Source: JBBQIY01 sp964618405
Lineage (GTDB): Bacteria > Verrucomicrobiota > Kiritimatiellia > RFP12 > UBA3636
Assembly: GCA_964618405.1 (NCBI GenBank)
Contig: CAZUAY010000251.1
Location: 1-5,802, forward strand
Length of the DNA stretch: 5,802 nucleotides
Direction of reading: 5' to 3'
Shown: positions 1 to 4,870 of the stretch, piece after piece
Numbering within the stretch: position 1 is the first letter of the stretch
Layout: the number at the start of each line of letters is the position of its first letter
Position numbers and translations under genes: made by a program
Notes under the pieces: generated by a model
Database searches by the model: none
What the model was told of the DNA's origin: nothing
The model's input: only the letters and a program-made list of their open reading frames with translations

Positions 1-78
1 TGGTGCCTCTGAGCAAATCCAAACGGACAGGTCAACGGAACGAGGATGCGCCCGTTTGTAATCGGGTAGCGACAGGGG

Positions 79-219
79 ATGGCAAGGGTGGGCCATGTTT
101 TCGGGATTGTAATCGTTTTACTGGTAGTCCCATACGCATCGTCCGCGAGCACCGATCGCGGCTACAGGGCTCTCGCAACTCACAACTCGCAACTTCTCCT
201 CTGTAGCTGGCCTCGTTGA
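79..219 (+). CDS. Possible remnant of a secreted-protein gene (signal peptide only)
   Basis: This is a 46-codon frame starting at ATG 79. It begins MARVGHVFGIVIVLLVV and continues PYASSA, which has the look of a signal peptide: one basic residue, an uninterrupted hydrophobic core at residues 8-17, and a small-residue SSA cleavage-like site near residue 23. From about residue 21 onward the codons come from the partial 58-bp element (138-168), heptad repeats and the next element, so the rest of any real protein is missing. A purine stretch (ACAGGGG) lies directly against the ATG, too close for a good ribosome binding site. It may be the 5' stub of an exported-protein gene cut off by repeat insertion, or a chance hydrophobic frame. 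No homologue is recognised. Confidence 0.22.
   Translation: MARVGHVFGIVIVLLVVPYASSASTDRGYRALATHNSQLLLCSWPR
138..168 (-). repeat. 58-bp double-hairpin element, partial copy 1
   Basis: This partial copy retains the larger hairpin half and the outer ACAGG end of the element. It matches copy 2 nearly base for base through the element and into the following heptads (138-193 against 228-283, with only a few differences). One arm change (GCGAGC instead of GCGATC) weakens the stem, consistent with decay. The second hairpin (GGCCTC/GAGGCC) is absent. Confidence 0.8.
172..192. repeat. Heptad array CTCGCAA x3
   Basis: Three 7-bp units follow each other exactly: CTCGCAA, CTCACAA, CTCGCAA. They bridge copies 1 and 2 of the 58-bp element. 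The array ends in CTTCTCC, the same border seen beside other arrays in the window. Confidence 0.85.
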
Positions 220-257
220 GGCCGGAATCGTCCGCGATCACCGATCGCGGCGACAGG
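200..257 (-). repeat. 58-bp double-hairpin element, copy 2
   Basis: This is a full-length copy, inverted relative to those at 3905 and 4038. Read on the minus strand it has an outer CCTGT-like end, hairpin 1 (CCGCGATC, 3-nt loop, GATCGCGG), a short linker, hairpin 2 (GGCCTC, 3-nt loop, GAGGCC) and a closing ACAGA end (ACAGG in the right-hand copies). The hairpin 2 loop differs from those of copies 3 and 4 while both stems are perfect. This resembles REP/BIME-type intergenic elements. No associated transposase is present in the window. Confidence 0.85.
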
Positions 258-260
258 GCT

Positions 261-295
261 CTCGCAACTCGCAACTCGCAACTCGCAACTCACTA
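261..295. repeat. Heptad array CTCGCAA x5
   Basis: There are four exact CTCGCAA units and one diverged CTCACTA. The array ends two bases before the stop codon (298-300) of the minus-strand gene. It carries the same GGCT-plus-heptad flank that follows partial copy 1. Confidence 0.88.
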
Positions 296-297
296 CC

Positions 298-744
298 TTA
301 ATTCTGCGTAATCGCGTGATTGAGAAGACAAGCCGAATCCTGCATCTGGACGATACTCGCGGTAAGCGAATCGAAGTCTGAGGCGTACTCCACATCTGTT
401 AGGACCAATGATGAGTCCGCCGACGCATCGGCATCGTAGTCCGACACAACCGTCGTCAACGCAATGAGTGCCGCCAACGGTTGCAAGTTGATCCCCTCCC
501 CAACTGGCGTCTCGATTGGATGATTACCCAGCATCGTCATCACCACCAGCGCAGCACAAGCAGCCAAGGGCGCTGTCATCACGGCAATTCGACGCACGGC
601 GCGGACAAACCGAACGTGGTGGGCCTGTTTGCCCGCGCTGGCCCTAATAACCGTAAGCGATTCGGCAGAAGGCTCGCTAGAAATCCGAGCTTCCAATCCG
701 CGTTTAGCGGCAGTGAAAAGTTTTGCTTCAAAATTATCGTTCAT
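298..744 (-). CDS. Small single-pass membrane protein, probable partner (anti-sigma-like) of the ECF sigma factor
   Basis: The product is 148 aa. The ATG at 744 has a strong ribosome binding site, AAAGGAGG (749-756 as complement), with a 4-nt gap after AGGAGG. Residues 1-50 are polar and basic near the end (VRFVRAVRR). Residues 53-73 form one clear transmembrane segment (IAVMTAPLAACAALVVMTML). The remainder is acidic, including DYDADASADSS, and probably lies outside the membrane. The gene follows an ECF sigma gene on the same strand, the usual place for an anti-sigma factor, and a cytosolic domain plus one membrane span fits that role. I see no HxxxCxxC zinc motif, so it is not a ZAS-type anti-sigma factor, and no sequence family is recognised. 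The function is inferred from context and topology only. Confidence 0.72.
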   Translation of the reverse strand: MNDNFEAKLFTAAKRGLEARISSEPSAESLTVIRASAGKQAHHVRFVRAVRRIAVMTAPLAACAALVVMTMLGNHPIETPVGEGINLQPLAALIALTTVVSDYDADASADSSLVLTDVEYASDFDSLTASIVQMQDSACLLNHAITQN

Positions 745-761
745 TTTGCCTCCTTTGAGAA

Positions 762-855
762 GTTGCTAGTCGCTAGTGGCTAGTCGCTAGAGAAGTCGCT
801 AGTCGCTAGTCGCTAGAGAAGTCGCTAGTCGCTAGTGGCTAGTCGCTAGTAGCTC
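762..855. repeat. Heptad array GTCGCTA, 12 units in three blocks
   Basis: Units are GTCGCTA with variants GTTGCTA, GTGGCTA and GTAGCTC. There are four units at 762-789, three at 795-815 and four at 821-848, plus a diverged one at 849-855. The blocks are separated by identical GAGAA spacers (790-794, 816-820). The array begins five bases beyond the ribosome binding site of the 148-aa gene. Confidence 0.9.
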
Positions 856-879
856 CGCAACATTCATAATTCGTAATTC
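842..879. repeat. 38-bp direct repeat, copy A (copy B at 899-936)
   Basis: Positions 842-879 and 899-936 are identical except at 857 (G) against 914 (A). Each copy joins a GTCGCTA heptad, an AGCTCCRCAACATTCAT linker and the start of an AATTCGT array. The two heptad flavours were therefore duplicated together as one unit. Confidence 0.88.
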
Positions 880-898
880 CTTCTGAGAAAAGTCGCTC

Positions 899-936
899 GT
901 CGCTAGTAGCTCCACAACATTCATAATTCGTAATTC
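899..936. repeat. 38-bp direct repeat, copy B
   Basis: This is the second copy of the unit at 842-879, offset by 57 bp. It continues into the longer AATTCGT/AATTCGC array, whereas copy A stops after one heptad and a CTTCTGAGAA border. Confidence 0.88.
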
Positions 937-973
937 GCAATTCGCAATTCGTAATTCATAATTCGTAATTCCC
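925..973. repeat. Heptad array AATTCGT / AATTCGC x7
   Basis: Seven consecutive 7-bp units run in register: AATTCGT, AATTCGC, AATTCGC, AATTCGT, AATTCAT, AATTCGT, AATTCCC. The array ends three bases before the stop codon (977-979) of the sigma factor gene. Confidence 0.9.
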
Positions 974-976
974 TCT

Positions 977-1576
977 TCATCTCTGCCAATCCGTCTTGTC
1001 TGCCGTAAGCGCCGTCCTTAACTTCGTCACCGCATAATGCATTCTGCCAAGCGCGGTATTCAACGGAATCTTCAAAGTCTCGGCAATCTCCTTGAAACTT
1101 AAGTCCTGAACGACCCGCAGGAGAAAGACTTCCCGCTGAGCTTCCGGCAGTTCCATCACTCGTTCTGCAATATAGGCTTCCACTTCCAGGCCTTCTAAAA
1201 TCGCATCTGGCCCCACCTCATCATCGGGAATAAAATTCCCCATCGGCTCTCCAAACTCGTTCTCCTTGTCCAGACTCAGCGTCGGTTTCAATCGTCTCAG
1301 CATGTCAATCGTGGCATTACGTGCGATCGTGATCAACCAAGCTCTAAAACTCCCCCCATGCCACTTGTCCCCGTTGTTGACCACCCGAATCCATGTCTCC
1401 TGAAAAACATCGTCGACGTGAGCCGAGTCGACTCCCAGCATGCCTCCGATGTAGCGCATCAACGACGGTGAATGGCGCGACATCAACTCCTCGAAGGCCT
1501 TCTCGCGACCCTGTCGGTGAAATTGCTCGAAAAGCTCCTGATCGTCTAATTCCGTATAATCTGTTTTCATAAACAT
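977..1576 (-). CDS. RNA polymerase sigma factor, ECF (sigma-70) family
   Basis: The product is 199 aa, typical ECF size. Region 2 spans about residues 25-97, with the core-binding stretch DDVFQETWIRV (55-65) and the promoter-melting/-10 part FRAWLITIARNATIDMLRR (77-95). An acidic linker (about 100-130) follows. Region 4 spans about 135-190, with LPEAQREVFLLRVVQDLSFKEIAE, then a second helix TALGRMHYAVTKLR for -35 recognition. The order region 2, linker, region 4 without regions 1 or 3 defines the ECF type. The protein should direct RNA polymerase to a small regulon, normally held by a partner encoded next to it; the membrane protein at 298-744 is the candidate. ATGs at 1576 and 1570 are both possible and neither has a clear Shine-Dalgarno. 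A sigma-70-like promoter lies about 100 bp upstream. The regulon and ECF subgroup cannot be told from the sequence. Confidence 0.95.
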   Translation of the reverse strand: MFMKTDYTELDDQELFEQFHRQGREKAFEELMSRHSPSLMRYIGGMLGVDSAHVDDVFQETWIRVVNNGDKWHGGSFRAWLITIARNATIDMLRRLKPTLSLDKENEFGEPMGNFIPDDEVGPDAILEGLEVEAYIAERVMELPEAQREVFLLRVVQDLSFKEIAETLKIPLNTALGRMHYAVTKLRTALTADKTDWQR

Positions 1577-1654
1577 CGATTTGCATCATGTATAACTAAC
1601 GCATTCAAACCGCCGCTTATTGTGAGGATTCAATCTTTCTTGCGCGATCCTGCC

Positions 1655-1684
1655 CGTCCTCATTTTCGTCCTCGTCCTCGATGA
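1655..1684. repeat. Low-complexity CGTCCT hexamer repeat
   Basis: CGTCCT occurs at 1655-1660, 1667-1672 and 1673-1678, separated by CATTTT and followed by CGATGA. Read on the minus strand it would encode a short acidic run (EDEDENED), but there is no start codon with a ribosome binding site or protein context. It lies in the leader of the sigma factor gene. Confidence 0.5.
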
Positions 1685-1709
1685 CACCCAAAAACCTTCG
1701 GTCTGTCAA
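1681..1709 (-). promoter_or_regulatory. Candidate sigma-70-type promoter for the sigma factor operon
   Basis: On the minus strand, TTGACA (1704-1709) is a perfect -35 box. A 17-nt spacer separates it from TGTCAT (1681-1686), a 4/6 match to the -10 box. The expected transcript start is about 100 bp before the ATG at 1576. The -35 box lies in one arm of an inverted repeat (1704-1729), so it could be under repressor or autogenous control. Confidence 0.4.
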
Positions 1710-1729
1710 TTTCTTTAACTCAATTGACA
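1704..1729. promoter_or_regulatory. Inverted repeat over the -35 box, possible operator
   Basis: TGTCAATT (1704-1711) and AATTGACA (1722-1729) form a perfect 8-bp inverted repeat with a 10-nt spacer. It places a TTGACA on each strand. A second longer-range pair, AACTCAATT (1717-1725) and AATTGAGTT (1769-1777), overlaps it. It could be an operator or simply an A+T-rich promoter region. Confidence 0.3.
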
Positions 1730-1811
1730 AATCTCGCACCGCTATAAAACGACAATGCTTTCATGGTTAATTGAGTTTCGACAAAGCTCGCGACTTATGT
1801 TTTAACGGGGT

Positions 1812-1826
1812 ATGGGGTGTCCCCAT
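1812..1826. terminator. Short G+C hairpin downstream of nadE, weak terminator candidate
   Basis: ATGGGG (1812-1817), TGT loop, CCCCAT (1821-1826) is a perfect 6-bp stem lying 47 bp beyond the nadE stop. On the minus strand it is followed by ACCCCGTTAAAAC, with no proper T run, so Rho-independent termination is uncertain. Confidence 0.3.
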
Positions 1827-1833
1827 CGGAAAC

Positions 1834-1887
1834 TACTCACTACGCACTACTCGCTACTCCCTTCTCTAGCAACTAGCGACTAGCGAC
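1834..1887. repeat. Two heptad arrays (TACTCRC x4 and TAGCGAC x3) overlapping the nadE stop
   Basis: TACTCAC, TACGCAC, TACTCGC, TACTCCC (1834-1861) are followed by a TTCTC spacer and then TAGCAAC, TAGCGAC, TAGCGAC (1867-1887). The second array is the complement of the GTCGCTA flavour at 762-848 and carries the same GAGAA-type spacer. The nadE stop codon (1873-1875) lies inside it. Confidence 0.88.
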
Positions 1888-3771
1888 TTCTCCCGTCCAA
1901 ACGGCAGAACTCATGTCCGAAGGACACCGCCAATCGCCGCGTGGTGAAAGCGCCATCGTGCCGACCTTGGGTCCATCTGGCGAAGCATTACGCTTGAATT
2001 GCTGACTAACGAAGCGTCGAAGGAAGATCTGAAGGGTGTTTTCGATCTCCTCCGCCGTCGCCTGATCACTAAACGCCTCGGCTGCGAGGGCCGCGAGCGT
2101 TTCAGGCGTTTCACCAAACTTCATGAAATAGTACAGGAAGAAGTCGTGGAGCTCGTAGCGCCCCACGATATTCTCCGTATGCTGTGCGCCAGGCAATAGC
2201 TCAGGCGACACTGGCGTCGCGTTGACATCTCGAAGAATTCCCGCCAACTCTGCATCCGAAATCGAGGCATAGTACTCCACAAGATAGCGAATGAGCGTTT
2301 TAGGAACGGAACAGTTGACGTTATACATCGACATGTGGTCGCCGTTGAACGTGCTCCAGCCGAGCGCAATCTCCGAGAGATCACCTGTACCCACCACCAA
2401 ACCGCTTTCCGCATTCGCTACATCCATCAGGATCTGCGTTCGTTCGCGTGCCTGTGCATTTTCGTAAACGACGTTTTGATTACCCGCATCATGTCCGATG
2501 TCCTTGAAATGCTGTTCGACCGACGCATCGATGCGTATCGTGCGTAGCTCAGCACCTAGTTTTTGCACCAGTCGTTCTGCATTGCCCTTGGTTCGCGGCG
2601 TCGTGCCAAACCCTGGCATCGTGATGGCGCAGATGAACGAGCGTGGAAGTCCCAGCAGATCGCAGGTCTTCGCGCAAACAAGTAAGGCAAGCGTCGAATC
2701 GAGACCTCCCGAAACGCCGATGACAAGCCGTTTGGCCTGTGTATGCTCCACCCGCTTCGCAAGCCCCGCCATTTGGATATTGAAAATCTCGTGGCAGCGT
2801 TCAGACCGTGCCACATCCTCCGAGGGCACAAACGGACGCGACGAGATTTTAAACTGTTTTAGATCAGGCGATGCTGGTAGGGCGGGAATATGAATTCGCT
2901 CCGTAGCCGACGTTGGCACGCCATCGTTGAAACTTGTCCAAGACGCACGCAGGCTATCCGACCACGCGGGCTTCACATCGGCATAGATGATCGAAGACTG
3001 CCGGTTGAAGCGTTCGTTCTCGGCAACGAGGCGACCGTTCACCGCGATCAGGGCATGCCCGCCGAACACCGCATCGGATGTCGATTCGTGAACCCCTGCT
3101 CCAGCCATCAAATAGGTTCCAGAAATTCGTGCACTCTGGTTGACCACAAGGTCCCGGCGGAAGTTCGCCTTCGACACCAGTTCCGTGCTCGCCGTGAGAT
3201 TAAAAATGACCTGTGCGCCGCCAAGGGCGAGATCGGACGAAGGCGGAATGACAGCCCACAAATCTTCGCAAATCTCCACGCCGAAGCGGAACGAATCTGC
3301 AGCGCAAAAAATGAGTCCACTGCCAGCGGGAACTTCAACGCCATCAAAGACGACACTATCGCCGTCAAACTCGCGCACGGAATTGAACTGACGTTTCTCG
3401 TAAAACTCGCGATAGTTGGGAAGATACTCTTTTAGCGGAAGCCCCAAAAGGCATCCATCCGCGATCACGGCCGCAGCGTTAAAGAGCCGCGACTCGACGC
3501 GAAGCGGCGTCCCCACGATGAGAACGGTCGGGCGACCCTCGGTCTCAGAGATCAGCTTCGAAAGCGCCGCATCGGCGGCATCCGTTAACGCCGCTTGTTC
3601 GAACATATCCCCGCAGGAGTAACCCGTAATAGCAAGCTCCGGGAAGAGGATCGCCGCCGCGCCCTGCGCGACCGCTTCATGATAAAGCTCAAGAATTTGG
3701 GTAACATTAAACTCAGGGTCCCCAACTCTGAGAACTGGGACGGCTGCCGCTACACGGTAAAAACCTTTCAT
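1873..3771 (-). CDS. nadE: Glutamine-dependent NAD+ synthetase
   Basis: The product is 632 aa and makes NAD+ from deamido-NAD+ (nicotinate adenine dinucleotide), ATP and glutamine, the last step of NAD synthesis in the cytosol. The N-terminal glutaminase is a nitrilase fold with the expected triad: Glu45 (FPELAITGYSCGD), Lys114 (LPLKEYLPNYREF) and Cys168 (VEICEDLW). The C-terminal synthetase has the ATP P-loop SGGLDST (354-360), GTGDLSEIALGWSTFNGDHM (461-480), YNVNCSVPKTL (483-493) and the closing SPRGDWRCPSDMSSAVW. This order and length match the long bacterial NadE exemplified by Mycobacterium tuberculosis. The start at 3771 is chosen over an in-frame ATG at 3810 because AAGGAG (3778-3783) lies 6 nt before it and the product then begins MKGFYRVAAAVPVLRVGD, like the family. 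The last residues (EVASR) and stop are encoded by a heptad repeat, not by native sequence. Confidence 0.97.
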   Translation of the reverse strand: MKGFYRVAAAVPVLRVGDPEFNVTQILELYHEAVAQGAAAILFPELAITGYSCGDMFEQAALTDAADAALSKLISETEGRPTVLIVGTPLRVESRLFNAAAVIADGCLLGLPLKEYLPNYREFYEKRQFNSVREFDGDSVVFDGVEVPAGSGLIFCAADSFRFGVEICEDLWAVIPPSSDLALGGAQVIFNLTASTELVSKANFRRDLVVNQSARISGTYLMAGAGVHESTSDAVFGGHALIAVNGRLVAENERFNRQSSIIYADVKPAWSDSLRASWTSFNDGVPTSATERIHIPALPASPDLKQFKISSRPFVPSEDVARSERCHEIFNIQMAGLAKRVEHTQAKRLVIGVSGGLDSTLALLVCAKTCDLLGLPRSFICAITMPGFGTTPRTKGNAERLVQKLGAELRTIRIDASVEQHFKDIGHDAGNQNVVYENAQARERTQILMDVANAESGLVVGTGDLSEIALGWSTFNGDHMSMYNVNCSVPKTLIRYLVEYYASISDAELAGILRDVNATPVSPELLPGAQHTENIVGRYELHDFFLYYFMKFGETPETLAALAAEAFSDQATAEEIENTLQIFLRRFVSQQFKRNASPDGPKVGTMALSPRGDWRCPSDMSSAVWTGEVASR

Positions 3772-3775
3772 AATC

Positions 3776-3783
3776 TTCTCCTT
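3776..3783 (-). promoter_or_regulatory. nadE ribosome binding site
   Basis: AAGGAGAA on the minus strand has a 6-nt gap from AAGGAG to the ATG at 3771. It decides the start in favour of 3771 over the upstream in-frame ATG at 3810, which would add 13 residues. Confidence 0.85.
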
Positions 3784-3824
3784 CAACTGCCTATCCAACT
3801 GAACGGACATAAATCTTAGTAACG

Positions 3825-3853
3825 ATTATAGCAGAAACATGCTTAAAAATGAA
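3825..3853 (-). promoter_or_regulatory. nadE promoter with extended -10
   Basis: On the minus strand TGCTATAAT gives a perfect -10 box (TATAAT, 3825-3830) with the TGn extension. The -35 region at 17-nt spacing (TTCATT, 3848-3853) is weak, as is usual for extended -10 promoters. The transcript would start near 3818, giving a leader of about 47 nt. No riboswitch-like structure is evident in that leader. Confidence 0.6.
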
Positions 3854-3904
3854 AAGAATGTTTGGGCAGACCAGTAATCGGGCGCACTTACGATTCATTC
3901 ACTT

Positions 3905-3962
3905 CCTGTAGCCGCGATCGGTGATCGCGGACGATTCCGGCCTCACCGAGGCCAGCCACAGG
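3905..3962 (+). repeat. 58-bp double-hairpin element, copy 3
   Basis: The element runs CCTGT, hairpin 1 (CCGCGATC, loop GGT, GATCGCGG), linker, hairpin 2 (GGCCTC, loop ACC, GAGGCC), ACAGG. The outer ends CCTGT and ACAGG are themselves complementary, so the whole unit can fold as two hairpins on a closing stem. It lies upstream of the nadE promoter, in the opposite orientation to copies 1 and 2. Confidence 0.88.
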
Positions 3963-3968
3963 GGAGAA

Positions 3969-3996
3969 GTTGCGAGTGGCGAGTTGTGAGTTGGGA
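3969..3996. repeat. Heptad array GTTGCGA x4
   Basis: GTTGCGA, GTGGCGA, GTTGTGA and GTTGGGA are four in-register 7-bp units. They are the complement of the CTCGCAA flavour beside copies 1 and 2. The preceding GGGGAGAA border is the complement of the CTTCTCC border on the left side of the window. Confidence 0.85.
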
Positions 3997-3998
3997 AA

Positions 3999-4034
3999 AC
4001 TTTGTCGTTAGCTTTGTCGCTAACTTTGTCGAAT
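3999..4034. repeat. 12-bp tandem repeat x3
   Basis: ACTTTGTCGTTA, GCTTTGTCGCTA and ACTTTGTCGAAT are three in-register 12-bp units filling the space between the heptads and copy 4. This period is not seen elsewhere in the window. Confidence 0.7.
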
Positions 4035-4037
4035 ACC

Positions 4038-4095
4038 CCTGTAGCCGCGATCGGCGATCGCGGACGATTCCGGCCTCGCCGAGGCCAGCCACAGG
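4038..4095 (+). repeat. 58-bp double-hairpin element, copy 4
   Basis: It has the same length and stems as copy 3. It differs at the two loops (GGC instead of GGT, GCC instead of ACC), while every stem base is retained. It abuts the open frame leading into the first RHS fragment, with only about 33 bp between element and ATG. Confidence 0.88.
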
Positions 4096-4128
4096 GGAGA
4101 AAAACCTGCAGCCGTTGATGACCGATCA

Positions 4129-4377
4129 ATGGATCGTGAATGCGCCCGCACCGATGTTTCGGAAACTTCAAAGGTTTACGGCGGACGCGAATTCGGATAC
4201 AATTACGACCCGATAGGCAATAGAACTACCGCTTCCGAAACCATCGGTGGAGAAACACTTGTGAAGACCTACGCCGCCAACGAACTCAATCAGTACACAG
4301 CCATCGCCAATCCCGATGCGGTGGGGTTGCGTGGCAATGCCACGAATAAGTTGAATTTGATTTATGAATATGTTTAA
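4129..4377 (+). pseudogene. RHS/YD-repeat core protein, upstream fragment (truncated at both ends)
   Basis: The frame from ATG 4129 (82 aa) holds a clear YD-repeat stretch: FGYNYDPIGNRTTASET (22-38), then TYAANELNQYTAIANPDA (46-63) and GLRGNATN. RHS-type proteins are large secreted or surface proteins whose YD repeats form a shell, often around a toxin tip. The hundreds of residues normally upstream are absent: the open frame begins only after a stop inside the 58-bp element (4042-4044), and the ATG has no ribosome binding site. After GNATN (about 4351) the frame runs into unrelated A+T-rich sequence (KLNLIYEYV) and stops. The matching downstream part is at 5143-5733. This looks like a gene remnant split by insertion rather than a working small gene. 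Confidence 0.78.
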
Positions 4378-4401
4378 GATGGTATCGCAAAGGAGTGTTT
4401 T

Positions 4402-4791
4402 ATGAGTTTCCTACTAAGTTTTGGAATATCGGTCATCTTGATATTTCTGCTCCCAGCGGTTTTAGGAACGCGTGTGTTTAATGGGACGCCATTAGGCGAT
4501 GTTTTCTTGGACGTTGCGTATTGGCCTTTCCTGGTTTCTGATACGTTGTTTGCTATTGAGAATCTTGATCTTGCCTTTGCCGTTAGTGTGGGATCTACTA
4601 TCCGGTGGTTTGTAGTATGCGTTCTCCGTTTAATGAAGCCCATTATTCGAGTTGGATCCCACAGTGGGAACATGTCCGATATTCTCAAATACTTGGCGGA
4701 AGGTACGAAAAAAAGGGAAGCAGGGAACAGGCGTCTAAAACCGGGACTGAATGACTCTTTTGTGGGGCTTTGGTGGCGATTTGTTGAGTGA
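4402..4791 (+). CDS. Small multi-pass membrane protein in the RHS insert
   Basis: The product is 129 aa from an ATG with a good ribosome binding site (AAAGGAG, 4389-4395, 6-nt gap). There are two strong hydrophobic segments at about residues 3-22 (FLLSFGISVILIFLLPAVLG) and 57-76 (LAFAVSVGSTIRWFVVCVL), and a weaker one at 33-51. A basic tail (TKKREAGNRRLKPG, 102-115) probably faces the cytosol. No family is recognised. The gene lies in an insert of lower G+C (26/60 at 4501-4560) between two pieces of one RHS core. Small membrane proteins beside RHS genes can be immunity proteins, but no matching toxin tip is visible, so that role is only a possibility. Confidence 0.7.
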   Translation: MSFLLSFGISVILIFLLPAVLGTRVFNGTPLGDVFLDVAYWPFLVSDTLFAIENLDLAFAVSVGSTIRWFVVCVLRLMKPIIRVGSHSGNMSDILKYLAEGTKKREAGNRRLKPGLNDSFVGLWWRFVE

Positions 4792-4870
4792 GTTATGGCT
4801 GTGAGGGATACACGTTGAATGTGGACGTTAACGATCGGTTTATACGGTGCAAACATGGGAATTAACAGTT

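Noticed and set aside
32..395. Two minus-strand frames (32-274, 180-395) rich in Arg and Ser
   Set aside because: They are mostly translations of the 58-bp element and the CTCGCAA heptads, with no ribosome binding site or protein features.
762..973. Possible CRISPR array from closely spaced repeats
   Set aside because: The units are 7 bp in direct tandem with no unique spacers of 25-40 bp and no cas genes nearby.
1724..1748. Plus-strand promoter TTGACA ... TATAAA
   Set aside because: The spacer is only 13 nt and there is no plus-strand gene downstream for more than 2 kb.
2890..3435. Plus-strand frame of 181 codons inside nadE
   Set aside because: It is an antisense shadow of the conserved NadE nitrilase domain, whose catalytic residues are all on the minus strand.
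3772..3810. Upstream start for NadE at 3810 (13 extra residues)
   Set aside because: The ATG at 3771 has AAGGAG at ideal spacing and matches the family's N-terminus. The extension covers that ribosome binding site.
4374..4856. Minus-strand frame of 160 codons opposite the membrane-protein gene
   Set aside because: It has no ribosome binding site or recognisable protein character. The plus-strand frame has a good ribosome binding site, membrane segments and the same direction as its neighbours.
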